DNA of 64,000 nt, taken from Diplonema papillatum (lineage: Eukaryota; Euglenozoa; Diplonemea; Diplonemida; Diplonemidae). The stretch is from positions 186,001 through 250,000 of the forward strand of contig JAPJBO010000100.1 in NCBI GenBank assembly GCA_030068145.1, given 5' to 3'. Under the pieces are notes generated by a model. The model was given only the letters and a program-made list of their open reading frames with translations. It was not told where the DNA came from and did not search any database. This document shows positions 20,796 through 31,351 of the stretch, piece by piece (the stretch's first letter is position 1; each line of letters begins with the position of its first letter). A program made the translations under genes and the position numbers.

Positions 20796-21507
20796 AGTGT
20801 GGTGTACTCTTCATAGTGCGGGGTAAGTGTCGGCGTCTTGCTCACATTGGCCTGACGTGGTTAAACGCTCGCAGGCTCATGTCAGAGACAGCGATCTCTA
20901 CTACCCGTCTTGAAACGCGGGTCTCCCTGACGCGTGTGCGAGGCTTAAGGTGTAAAACCCACAGGCAGAAGGGAAACGCGCCAATCCTCCAGGGTGCGTG
21001 CCCGATCCTGGTTTACCGGAAAGGGACTTGAGGTCAAGGACACTAGTCACTTTCGAGAGCCGTATCGCCGCGTGTCCTTTCTTTCGAACCCCGAACTCTT
21101 GACACGCAGGGCAAGAACCGAGCCTTGACACGCCTGCTGCCGCCCGTCCCCCATCCTAGCAGTACTTGGACTCCTCTTTTCTCAAAACCCGAAACTCTGG
21201 TTGGTACGGCATAAAAGGAGGGCCGCGGCCGGTTTGGATTTGCGCTGGCTGGAAATCGATGCAGCAGGAGTAAACCAGCGCACATCCAGTTGCTGCGCAT
21301 CCCAGGCGTGCGGAGGAGCGCGCCCGTGCAAAAAAGCGTTTGATGCACTACCGGCGGAGGCGCGACTTTTTGCTGTGGATCAAGCGCACACGGGTTATGC
21401 TAGCCCGAAGGTCTGAAACGAGACCAGGACTGAAAGGATTTGCTAATTTTCAAGAGCGCGTGGCGCTTGCACCGCTGGAGGCCAAGTTTTGTTAACCGCG
21501 GGTTTTA

Positions 21508-21560
21508 GAGTTAAAGTTCGCTTGAAATTCCGGGGTTTTAGGGTCTCCGTGTGACTGTTC
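21508..21560 (+). repeat. ~55-bp dispersed motif
   Basis: AGAGTTAAAGTTCGCTTGAA ... TAGGGTCTCCGTGTGAC, the same pattern as at 17272. It is preceded by a short repeat (GAGCGCGTGGCGCTTGCACC) that recurs at 60889. Confidence 0.7.
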
Positions 21561-22113
21561 ATGAATGGGTTCTCTCTTACAGCAAGAAAGGGCTATGTGG
21601 TTACGGGTTGTATGTGTAGTGCACGCTTTCGTTATGGGTTATGGCTAGCCATGTCCGGGACTGTTTGTGACCGACACCAAGTACATTCCTTCGTGGAGTG
21701 TAGTCTTGGGCCCCCCACGTTCCGCGGGTTTTGTGGAAAGATGTGCGGGGCGGACGGGAGCCGTTGACCTTGAGACCGGACGCTCTCGGCTACCTTCCAA
21801 AATTTGAATCTTTGGCGATGATTCTGCTGCAGGTGCGCCTGCCGCAGCAACGTTTGTTGAGCCGGTCCATCCCTACCTCTTGGAACTGCATCGAACTGCC
21901 TGCCGCTGTGTTTCACAGTGAATCACGGTCTACCACGGTCTATCAGGTCCATCCCTATCCCCTAGAGCTGCATCGAATAGCTCAGAGCTGCATTCTTCGG
22001 TCTATCACGGTCTATCAAGAGGGGATGGACCGGCTTATTTGCTACGAATGTTTGCTTCCGGCAGCTGAGGAGCATTGCTTGGATTCGGGCAAGGGATGGC
22101 GGGCGCAAGCGGT

Positions 22114-22977
22114 TTAGAAGACTCGGCGGGAATAAAGCGACGGCGAGGGCTCGTACCGTGGAGACAGCGAAGAAGTCAACCGCGACGGAGAGTTCGAATA
22201 CGCGGCGGATCGCGCCGGGGACGGGTACCTGTGGCGCAGAGGCGACGAAGGGAGGAAGCCGGCGATCGTGGAAGCGGGCAGCGAGGCGCTGAGGTTGATC
22301 GGATTCGTGGCGTAGTACTGCGCCTCGGCGAGGGAAGGTCCCGGCGGGACGACGACGTTGAACGGCTGCGACAGGAGGCCGCGGCACCCATTGTCAAGAC
22401 TGACGAGCTCGGACAGGATCTGCTCTTGAGTAGGAGGGTACCAGTTGAGGCCTGACTCCGTGATCAGCACCGCGTCCATTAGCATTCGGGTCGAGATGAC
22501 CTGCAGCCGCATTCTGACGATGGTGATGTCGCTTCCTGGGGACCCGCGCTTGAAGTGCAAAGTCTCCGCAATCTCCACCGTTGAAATGATGTGGTCGACG
22601 AGCTTGCACACCTTCATCCTATTCCGCTTTCTCAACCCAAACACGACCGCCAACACCGCCATCGCCACACATCCGCAAGGGTATGCAACCGACTCAATCC
22701 CAGCGAACCAGCAAGCCCCACCTATTAGAAGGACCACGACCGAGACTCTGAGAACGTCGGCAAACTTCTTCTCCGACCCCCATTCCTTGGCTAGTCGATA
22801 AACGACGCTTTCTTTCGCAGCCTCCTTCTTGCTGTTGTCGCGTATGCGCTCTGCCCACTCGCAACCTAGCGTCGTGAGAGCTTCGCGCAAGACCACGTTC
22901 GACGGCGGAAGCAACGGCATTGGCCTCTGCATCCTCTTTGGGCTGCTCCCCGTAGGCGACGGCGGGCTGGCTTGCAT
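22114..22977 (-). CDS. Two-transmembrane protein of unknown function (287 aa)
   Basis: I do not recognise the family. I chose the ATG at 22977 because the frame above it is a CACACA-rich low-complexity stretch typical of a leader. Residues 1-25 are Pro/Ser-rich. A charged helical region follows at 28-72. Two hydrophobic segments at about 74-94 ('VLRVSVVVLLIGGACWFAGI') and 97-115 form a hairpin, followed by the basic stop 'RKRNR'. After that comes a ~100-residue mixed domain ('VDHIISTVEIAETLHFKRGS') and a Ser/Pro/Arg/Tyr-rich tail from about 225. The hairpin flanked by soluble regions resembles membrane-shaping or ER proteins, but that is only inference. Codon bias and strand agree with the neighbouring genes. 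Confidence 0.7.
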   Translation of the reverse strand: MQASPPSPTGSSPKRMQRPMPLLPPSNVVLREALTTLGCEWAERIRDNSKKEAAKESVVYRLAKEWGSEKKFADVLRVSVVVLLIGGACWFAGIESVAYPCGCVAMAVLAVVFGLRKRNRMKVCKLVDHIISTVEIAETLHFKRGSPGSDITIVRMRLQVISTRMLMDAVLITESGLNWYPPTQEQILSELVSLDNGCRGLLSQPFNVVVPPGPSLAEAQYYATNPINLSASLPASTIAGFLPSSPLRHRYPSPARSAAYSNSPSRLTSSLSPRYEPSPSLYSRRVF

Positions 22978-23275
22978 TTTGTTCGGCAGACGGTACAGAC
23001 GATACAAGTCCGCCAAGATTGTAGGTGGGTGGGTGTGTGTGTGGGTGTGTTTTCGGCGATAAGTAAGTTGCCTGCGACGGTGTGTTTTTTGATGTGGTGT
23101 GATCCGGCGGGTTTGCCGGACCTCGTGCATCTTACATGCATCGTGGGAATTGATCAAACATCGTGGGAGTTGACAGCGCATACGGGTCTCGGAACACCGA
23201 ACTTCTCTGTCATGCTCGCCGTCGTGAGGACCGCCTGCTAAGGCTGGCCGCCATCAGTGGGCGAACACACCACTG

Positions 23276-23436
23276 CAATGACTCTGTGGGTGGTGACCCC
23301 TCCGAACAGCCTCCCTGTGTGGCCCTGGCCATGGCCCACGCCTGATGCCGCAACCCCTTAACCCGGGCGGCGGCGCTTTGGCAACCTCAAGGGGAGCAGC
23401 GCGAGAGGCATCATCCACGCTTCAAAGGCCCTCACA
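23276..23436 (-). repeat. Inverted repeat arm flanking the two-TM gene (right)
   Basis: Reverse complement of 20620-20795. It runs directly into the long GA tract that begins at 23443. Confidence 0.8.
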
Positions 23437-23441
23437 CACCA

Positions 23442-23636
<195 letters not shown>

Positions 23637-24260
23637 GAGTTAGAGTGCAGGGACCATCTCTCCGAGGAGTATCCGGTCGCCCCACTACTACAAAGACTCA
23701 GCCTAGTAGTACCTCGGCTATGGTGCAGCTTCTGTGAGCCATTCGTGCCTCCCTGTCGGAGTTTTGAATGCGCATGATAAAACGGCGTAACTTCGGGAAA
23801 AGGATTGGCTCTGAGGGCTGAGGGCGCATGCGGGATTGTCAGCGCGGGCTTAGGTCTGGGCTCAGACTGAAGGTGCTGTGAGTGGCTACCCGCGGCTCCT
23901 GCTTTCTTCCGGGCCTTCGTGCGTGTTGTGCCCGCAAGTGTCTTATCACACTGGCTGCATTTTCCTGCGTTTTCAACCGACATGTCCTTCAACCTCCTCT
24001 TATTTCCTTAGCGAACAAAACAGCAGGCTTCCGGGTTTACGCGCGGAAAGCCAAAAATCCAGAGCGATACCCCGTCGAACCCAGTGCGCTCGTATGCTGG
24101 TTGGTACGTGAAAGTGTCCGGCAGCTGACGCATTACGAGAGGATGCGGCAAAGATGAAGCACAGGACAGGCTTGATGGTGTGTCCGTCACGACCGGGAGC
24201 AAGCGGAAGGGTCGCCATTTTCTTCTCATTTTAGGTGGAAACAGCTACCTATTCTCCAGA

Positions 24261-24344
24261 AAAAGGCAGTTTACTGCACTCGTTGCCGTCCATTATGCCA
24301 AAAGTGGCACACTGGAAAACTACGAGTGCAGAAAACTGCCTTTT
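24261..24344. mobile_element. Short hairpin element (possible MITE)
   Basis: AAAAGGCAGTTTACTGCACT at 24261 is the inverted counterpart of AGTGCAGAAAACTGCCTTTT ending at 24344, with ~40 bp between arms. Only one copy is in the window, so mobility is inferred from structure alone. Confidence 0.5.
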
Positions 24345-25595
24345 CGAGTGGATGAGTTACGTTTTCCGCCGCATTACCCGACTGCAACCAAGTTGCACTG
24401 ACACCAGGTAGCGGGGAGGCCAAAATTGAAAGAAAGATGTGCAAGCGGGGGCAGCTTGTGTCCTTGCATTCTTGCGGAGAAGGGGTGGTGCTGATGAAAG
24501 CATTTTCTTATTCAGAGCCGGTCGTTGTTGCTCCAAAACAGTGACACTCGACGATGTTGAAGATCGTCGTTGGGAAGGCGTCGGAAATTCGTTCCTTTCC
24601 CCTTTTCTTCTTTTCTTTTTTGCACGACAGTGAAACGCGCGGTTCGCCCGCGCAGTTTGTGGTTCCGACGATCCCGTGGGCGTACAGATTGGTGTACTAA
24701 AACGGGCTTTCTTGACACGCGCGTGAGTCACGCTGACGCTCGCGCCCGCAGACCTCTTGAAGAAAAATAAGACGCTTTCGTTGAACGCTTTGCCCTGGAC
24801 GTTTGTTTCTTGGCACAGGGCGCAAGGAAACGCCGTGGAAGGCCTGTGACGCGTTCTTATTTCCTCCAACATTGCATGTTTGGTAAAATAAAAAAAAAGC
24901 TACACGCTCAAAGGTCAGAAGACCCGCGTGGTACGCGCGTAAAGGGCTAACCAGCCTCGCTGACACTTTCTCTTCCATCAGAGCAATCGGAGTCGGACGC
25001 GCTTGTCTTTGTGTGTTCGTGCTGTCGGGGAGATGTGCTTAGGCAAATGAAGACCCCGAGGCAGTCTTCGAGAAAGATTCGAACACATCAGACCGCGCGA
25101 CCGACAACCTATCACAGATTCACTGAGGGAGTTGAAAGCCGATGTGTGTTTGGGTTAGAATGCGTGAATCTGTGGCGATAATCTCCATCGATATGAGAAC
25201 TTCACGCAGCCCTGAGGATGTACGCCGGGTACAGCGCCAAAAACAGGCATTTAACGCGCGTGAGAAAAACGGAGCTTTTTTTGGATCGCGCGCGTCGTTT
25301 GAGCTGAGTGGGAGGGCAAGTACGCGGTCCACTGTCATGTTTTCATCTATTCTCTATTTTTCCCAGCCGTGTACAGACGACGTGGTCTTCCTCTTTTTTT
25401 CGTTTTCGCTTTCTTCGGCATTGTTTGTGATTTCGAAGGTCGGGTCTATCTCTGCCTATTTTTCCCCACGTGCGCAGACGAAACTGAAGAACCGGCAGCT
25501 TGACCACTTCATAGACAGATCTCGCGGGCGGGAGAAAAGCGACTCGTGTCGATTGGTGACTTCGACGATCCCTAAACGGGCGCACAGTTCCCTTT
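24345..25595. other. Spacer, nothing recognised
   Basis: No convincing ORF. TTCCGACGATCCCGT, shared with 18076, is present at 24664. Otherwise it is unique within the window. Confidence 0.4.
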
Positions 25596-25599
25596 GTCA

Positions 25600-25650
25600 G
25601 AGTTAAACGTTCGCTTGAAACTACGGGAGTTCAGCGTCTCCAGGTGGCCT
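25600..25650 (+). repeat. ~55-bp dispersed motif
   Basis: CAGAGTTAAACGTTCGCTTG ... AGCGTCTCCAGGTGGCC, a diverged copy of the motif at 17272. Confidence 0.6.
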
Positions 25651-25766
25651 CGAGGGCACACGACCAGAGAGCATTCGTTTGTAGTTTCGGCGTCATCCAC
25701 GCGCTCCGCATACGAAGGAGAGTATCCGTATCCGCGCAGGTTCAGACCGAACCAGCCCAGCAGTCG

Positions 25767-25945
25767 TGCGATGACAGAGAGAAAGAGAGAGAAAGAGAGA
25801 GACAGAGAACACGCCAAATGGTGCGGGGGTAGTCACGCCATAGCAGTCCCAGGGCCCCTCCCACCTGCACGTGTCTCGTAGTCATCGCTACCAGCGAGAG
25901 AGAGAGGGAGAGACGAGCTAGAGTGCAGGAACCATTCCTCGAGGG
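25767..25945 (+). repeat. GA-tract repeat family, copy 3
   Basis: Same order as 12450-12630: GAGAGAAAGAGAGAG, GTAGTCACGCCATAGCAGTC, CCCAGGGC, GA tract, GACGAGCTAGAGTGCAGG. Confidence 0.75.
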
Positions 25946-25954
25946 AGTTTTCGA

Positions 25955-26520
25955 TGACGCGCGTGCTACCACGGCGGCGCGTTTCAGTCGTTTTGTCGGA
26001 GATACGACGGGAGCATCAACCCAAAATACCCGGCGGCAACCCCCCCGGCCGGTACCACCACGGGCGTCAGAGCAGCGAGTGCGCGCGCGCTCTTGAACGA
26101 ATGCGGCGAGTGCGGCGCGTTGCAGTCGCCCATCACCTTCAGCAACCCCCTCCAGAGGAATTTTCGATCGCGTGTGCTGCTACGGCGGCGCGGTTCAGTC
26201 GTTTTGTCGGAGATACGACGGGATGCATCAACCCAAGATACCCGGCGGCAACCCCCCCCCGCCGGTACCACCGCGGGTGTCAGAGCAGCGAGTGCGCGCG
26301 CGACAGGATCTGCGGGGTGAGGCCCGCCCCTTCGGCGAGAGTCAGAACGAACAGGCACCCCGTCTTGCGGACGGGCAGCCGGTGGGTCCTCGACTTGTCG
26401 CCCTGCTCGTGCCCGGCCTCTGGCACCGTCGCCAGGACGAGCAGCCTCTTGAACGAATGCGGCGAGTGCGGCGCGTTGCAGTCGCCCATCACCTTCAGCA
26501 ACCCCCTCCAGGGAAGTTTT
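25955..26520 (-). pseudogene. Two broken tandem copies of the 3' end of the P-loop ATPase gene
   Basis: GTCGTTTTGTCGGAGATACG occurs at 25988, 26198 and 26554 (periods 210 and 356). The second copy keeps a frame reading 'GCLFVLTLAEGAGLTPQILS', as in the gene's C-terminus. The first has an internal deletion that joins GTGCGCGCGC to TCTTGAACGAATGCGG. Both lack the start and the ATPase core. Confidence 0.85.
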
Positions 26521-26674
26521 CGATCGCGTGTGCTACTACGGCGGCGCGGTTCCGTCGTTTTGTCGGAGATACGACGGGATGCATCAACCTGAAATACCCG
26601 GCGGCAACCTCCCCCGGCCCACCGGGTCCGGCCCACATCGAGGCTTCTACCACCCCCAGCGACCCCCGCGGGTG

Positions 26675-29270
26675 TCAGAGCAGCAAGTGCGCGCGCGACA
26701 GGATCTGCGGCGTGAGGCCCGCCCCTTCGGCGAGAGTCAGAACGAACAGGCACCCCGTCTTGCGGACGGCCAGCCGGTGGGTCCTCGACTTGTCGCCTTG
26801 CTCGACCAGCTCGCGGAGGATGAACTGCCCGGCCTCTGACACCGTCGCCAGGACGAGCAGCCTCTTGAACGAGTGCGGAGAGTGCGGCGCGTTGCAGTCG
26901 TCCATCACCTTCAGCAGCCCCCCCCGGATTTCGGACGGGCGGCCGAACACCTTGGCCCGGTCGTCCTCGGTCAGGATGTCCATGCCCGCGTGCGCCGCGT
27001 CGGGGTACCGCCTGCTGAACTCTCCTGCGAGGAACGCCGAAAAAGCGGCGTTCCGCTTCCGAAACACGACGAGCCCCGGCGACAGCACGTTCTTCCCGAG
27101 CATGTCGAGAACGGTCGCCAGCTGCGCATACTCAGCCTCGGGGTGCACGACGGGGTCGTAGCAGAACATCGACCGGCTTTCAACACGCAGAACACACTTT
27201 TCCGCCGGGGCGCCTGCATGCCCACGAGAGCAGGTGAGACACCAGCTCTGCTCGTCCGGGTTGCCCACCACGATCGTGACGTTCGCGTCAGCGTCGTCGG
27301 ATACCTTCGATGCGAGGGCTTGCATGTGGTGTGCGAGGGTGATGCACCACTGGTGGAGCTGCCGCATGTCGCCCGTTTTCGGGTACTGTTCGATGCGCAG
27401 GTCCACCTTGAGGTCGGCGTCCGCTTCGACCGCAGGAAAGTCCTCCCCGCCGGCCCGCGCGTTTTTCCACGCGAGTGCGAACTGCGCGAGAAGCACCTCG
27501 GCCATCCACTGCTGCCTGTCCGGCTCCTCAGGGGCCTTCATCGGGATCACCGTGGAGTACCTTTCACGGAGGTTGGGGCACATGTCATGGTTCGACGTGT
27601 TCACGATGATCACGTTCGCGCGGAACTCGGCGTACCGCTTGTCGAGCTTGGCGGTTATCAGCGAGATGATCTCGTCGAGCTGCCGCTGCGCTTCGAAGTC
27701 CTCGGGATTTTCCTCGAGGTGGAGGAGGACGATGTGGTTGTCGCCCAGGGTCTGCTCCATCACCCGCTCGATGCTATGATCGGACAGCCCTCGTACCAAG
27801 GCCTGTTGCCTCAACGTCTCCGGCTTCGCCGCGTTAAGCGGCACCTTCACCACCGCGACACTTTGGTTGGTGTCCAAGTACTCCCTCAGCACGCCTTCCA
27901 AAGCAGTGGAAAACACTTTGATGAACTCGCTCTTACCGACACCAGGTTTTCCGACGAGGTACAAACCTGTTGTGCATTGATTTCATGGATTGTTTCGCGC
28001 ATTGCACTTTCACGGCACGTATAACAAGAAGTGGGAGGGGAGGATCTTAGTTTGATGTTGAGACAGAGCACTCACGGTTGATGCTTCTTCTTCGAAGAAG
28101 CTGTTAAACAGAGGGTGGGGACAGCAAGAGCGTCACATGAGGCGGATCGTCAGCGCTTGATGACGAAAGGAAGCTCGATAGACAGGCTGGCTAATGTGAG
28201 GCGTTTTGAGCTCGTTCGTGCCAGCAAAATTTTGTGCGTGCCGGTTGATCGTTTTTCCACTTGTATTTATCCTGTGTGTATTCAGGTAAGGAATTCTGAT
28301 CAACCACCAAACCACGCTGCCTACGTCTTTTTAGCCTGCACAATACATTGAAGGGCAACCCACAAGATTGTTAGTACTAAAAAGACGCGGCCGTGGCCTT
28401 GCAGGGTCCGAACTGGTGACACTGGATCGAATGTGTGCAAACCCAGGGTGAGATTAGAGGTTAAAAGCTGGGAGCGGACGCGGAATGCGAAACCGGATCG
28501 TGCGGCATACCCAGAGGCTCGGCGAGCGTCGACGTGAACCTGTTCATGATACCCTGGACGCCAGACTCGGCGAAGGCCAACATTTTGGCCGACACGCCCT
28601 CCACCAGCTCCGCGGACGGGATGTACCGCTGCTTCCGCATGCGCGCCCACAGCTCGGAAACGACCTTTTCGGCGACGCTCCGGGCGCCCGAGCCTTCCTG
28701 CAGCAAGAGGAACGACGGCGAGTAAGAGATGGCCCTGTACTTCGCGGTCTTGCTGCTGAAGGTGGCGCGCGACGGCTGCGAGCAGTCGTGCAGCGCGCGG
28801 AATTGGATTGCGACGCGTTCCCTTTCTTCGTTGTAGCGGCGGTCCACGATGCAGAGTTCGGTGCTCTGCGCAAACAGAGCCAAGCACACGTTCGGGTCGA
28901 CGACATCCTGGTGCGGGTGCACCGCAAGCATACCGAGGATGACCGTTCTCCGAAGTTTGTCCGCGTCCCACTCGCCAACGGTCGCGGGTTCTTGCTCTTG
29001 TTTAACCGCGGCTTGCCACGCAGTAAGCTGTTCGGTCTTCTTCAAGGTGAAAGTCACCGCACCTGTGCCTTGGTTGTAGCCAATCGCGACAGTGAGGTCT
29101 CCACACTCCTCTATGAGGCCTTTGACCTTTTTGATCACGGGGAGTCTCCCCACCTTCATGAGTGACATTGCTGGGTCAGAGCTTTGGTCGAACCCTGTCG
29201 CAGGCTCCCATAGCTTCTTGCCGGATGCCAATGCCTCTCGAAGAGCCTCGTTGGCTGTCAGGAAGTCCAT
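26675..29270 (-). CDS. P-loop (AAA+-like) ATPase of unknown family (2 exons)
   Basis: I join 29270-28511 (253 codons plus one base) to 27966-26675, which begins with two bases completing a Gly codon. The 544-bp intron starts GTATGC and ends ACAACAG. The result is 683 residues with the seam 'FTSTLAEPLG|LYLVGKPGVG'. Walker A is 'GKPGVGKS' at about 259-266, a Walker B-like strand is 'HIVLLHLEE' (~330-338), and a sensor-1-like strand is 'NVIIVNTSNHD' (~367-377). The N-terminal ~250 residues and the C-terminal half match nothing I recognise; the latter has a small Cys/His pattern ('CLTCSRGHAG...KC'). The joined reading explains why the second exon has no ATG and opens 5 residues before Walker A. 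If the exons are separate, the ATPase would lack an N-terminus. Role unknown; broken 3' copies follow it. Confidence 0.75.
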
Positions 29271-30540
29271 TTTCCGACCCCCGTCACAGGCAGCCCACCA
29301 CCCCCCAGCCGCTACCTGACACAGTGTCGTTGAGGGTGTTTGCCTCAAGCCCTCTCTCGATTAGTGATCGGACCAGTGGTATGCCGTGCTCTCTCCGCCG
29401 CCTGTTTCGGGTGCCGCAAGAACGTCGGTGGTCGGACAAAACACCTGTGGGCGCCACTTCCTTCCCCTCGTTCTTCGGCAATTCCACTCGGCACGGGACA
29501 CGTTTTCAGCCCGGCAGCAGGGAGCACTACCCTGTGTTCGTGCACACATAAGCTGCGAAGTGCACTGTCGAAGTCCACTGTCGGCAACAGTGGACGGCCC
29601 ATCCGCAGGGGATGGTGCCGCCATTCGATCCGGAACGCGATGGGCTTCTCAAATCGGCGCAAATCAGCCTCGTGCACATCACTGTGAACGCGATGATTGG
29701 AGGGTGACGTCGGTGCACTCTGCAGAAGACCGCTTTTTGCTGCTTGCCATCCGCCTGGCACTGTGCCAACGAACACTTTGTAGAGGCATGCGTCCGAGCA
29801 AACGGGGGGGGGGATTGCAAGAACGTGCTTGGAACGTGTACGTATGCTCAACACTGCACGGGTCCTATCTGCACCATGTTTCGGTTGTTCAAGCCACGGA
29901 CACCGCCTACTTGTGACTGCGACGCTAGAGCGCACTGACTGATCTTCTTCCCCTAGTAAACTCCGCAAAGCAAACGGGTGAACGGTGGGTATTTTTTATT
30001 TAAATGATACACCTGCGGGGGTAAGCTAGCTCCCGAGTGCTTGCATGAGGGCTCGGGTAGAAGAAGGTATTCTTTTTTCCGGACCTTCTTCGAGAAACCG
30101 AGGTGAAGGAATGGTGATACGTGCGTGTTTTCTATCTGTATCTTTGAAGGTAGCCAGCCCGCGATAATGGAGGACATCAGTTACGCCTGCATCTGATTCA
30201 CGGTGTCGTGCGGAGGAGCAGGTAAAGGACTGTCCATTTTGGTCGTAGACGCGAAGTGCTTCACGCACTTCGTCGCGCGAACCCGGTGCCGCCTCTGCTT
30301 CGTTTCAATGGACGATGAGACACCTTCGCAACCGCAAAGTTGCTGCAGATGAAAGAAACGCGCGTGGCTCTATTCGTGAGCGACGACAAGGGTTTCAGAG
30401 CAATCCATGCACTTTTTTGCAACCTTCGCTTTGAAGGGGAAAAAGGGGACACGTCTTGCCCGTTGATGCGCACGAACGGGTCCTTGGCAAGCTAGAAACG
30501 GAGGGCGAGCGGGTGGTCGTGCCCTATAGTACCCGAATTG
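29271..30540. other. Spacer with a dispersed repeat at 29815-29905
   Basis: GCAAGAACGTGCTTGGAACG, CTCAACACTGCACGGGTCCT and CACCATGTTTCGGT at 29815-29890 resemble 61875-61950 and, more distantly, the non-coding part of the 37-39 kb array units. The rest contains no supported gene. Confidence 0.5.
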
Positions 30541-30544
30541 AACC

Positions 30545-30667
30545 CTACAAGGACCCCACAAGCACCCTAAAAGGACGCTACAAGGACCCCACAAGGACCC
30601 TAAAAGGACCCTAAAAGGACCCTACAAGGACCCCACAAGGAACCTAAAAGGACGCTACAAGGACCCT
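30545..30667 (+). repeat. Minisatellite AAGGACCCTAMA
   Basis: About ten imperfect 12-bp units (CTACAAGGACCC, CCACAAGGACCC, CTAAAAGGACCC). It lies directly downstream of the broken 3' copy of the doublecortin-like gene. Confidence 0.9.
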
Positions 30668-30669
30668 TC

Positions 30670-31171
30670 TTTCACTCGGCCGCCGTTCCTTCGCTGTCTT
30701 CGCCGTCCTCTTCTGAGCCGTCTTCCTTTTCGGCTCGCTTTTTCGCCCTTTTGTGGGCCCGCTTCGACTGCCGCTCCTTCTTGCCCGCCTCTTTGCGGCG
30801 CCGTCACGTTCTGCCAGGCCTACCTTCCTGCAGGACCAGCCCGGCCGTCTGCCGCTCGGGTTTCAGCATCTCTGGCGCGATCATTCTCCATCGTCTGCTG
30901 CGCGTACGCCGCGTACGACGCCGTCGTCGACTGCCCGGCCCGCACCGTCTTCCTGTCTTCGCCCGCCGTTGACAAGATGGAGTGCAACGCGCCGAGCGTG
31001 CCGCGCTGCGGGGCGGCCCTGCGTTTCCCGGCCGCCGGCGCGCCTTATTTGGCCGGCTTCGCGGCGCTGCTGCTGCTGGTGTTGCTGCTGCTTCTGCTGG
31101 TGTTTGTTGTTGCTGTCTCTGCTGGTATTGCTGCTGCTTCTGCTGGTGTTTGTTGCTGCTGTTTCTGCTGG

Positions 31172-31206
<35 letters not shown>

Positions 31207-31320
31207 TTTGTTGCTGGTGTTTGTTGCTGCTGTTTCTGCTGCTGCTGCTGCTGCTGCTGGTGTTCCCCCCTCGCCCGGGGTGGCGATCACCGGGCGGTAC
31301 GCCTTCGGTGTCGGACGCCG
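30670..31320 (-). pseudogene. Broken 3' copy of the doublecortin-like gene with CAG expansion
   Basis: Repeats 31365-31840 with a period of 682 bp: TCTGGCGCGATCATTCTCCA occurs at 30871 and 31553. Indels shift the frame (for example in the Lys/Arg-rich tail). Where the gene encodes a short Gln run, the copy carries a long interrupted CAG/CTG tract (31060-31265). Confidence 0.85.
31060..31265. repeat. Interrupted CTG/CAG triplet tract
   Basis: Runs of GCTGCTGCTG interspersed with GGTGTTTGTTG and TTCTGCTGGTG. Read on the minus strand it gives Gln-rich sequence. It corresponds to the four-Gln run of the intact gene at about 31765-31780. Confidence 0.9.
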
Positions 31321-31351
31321 ATTTGCCTTCGCAAGTTTCTTCCCCCCAGTT

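Noticed and set aside
26873-28024. 383-codon plus-strand frame
   Set aside because: Antisense of the ATPase, which has clear P-loop motifs on the other strand and crosses the splice site coherently.
28017-28110. Possible 25-nt micro-exon (CTTCTTCGAAGAAGAAGCAT...) between the two ATPase exons
   Set aside because: It has AG and GTGAGT borders, but including it would put the ATPase frame out of phase; direct joining with the GTATGC donor fits.
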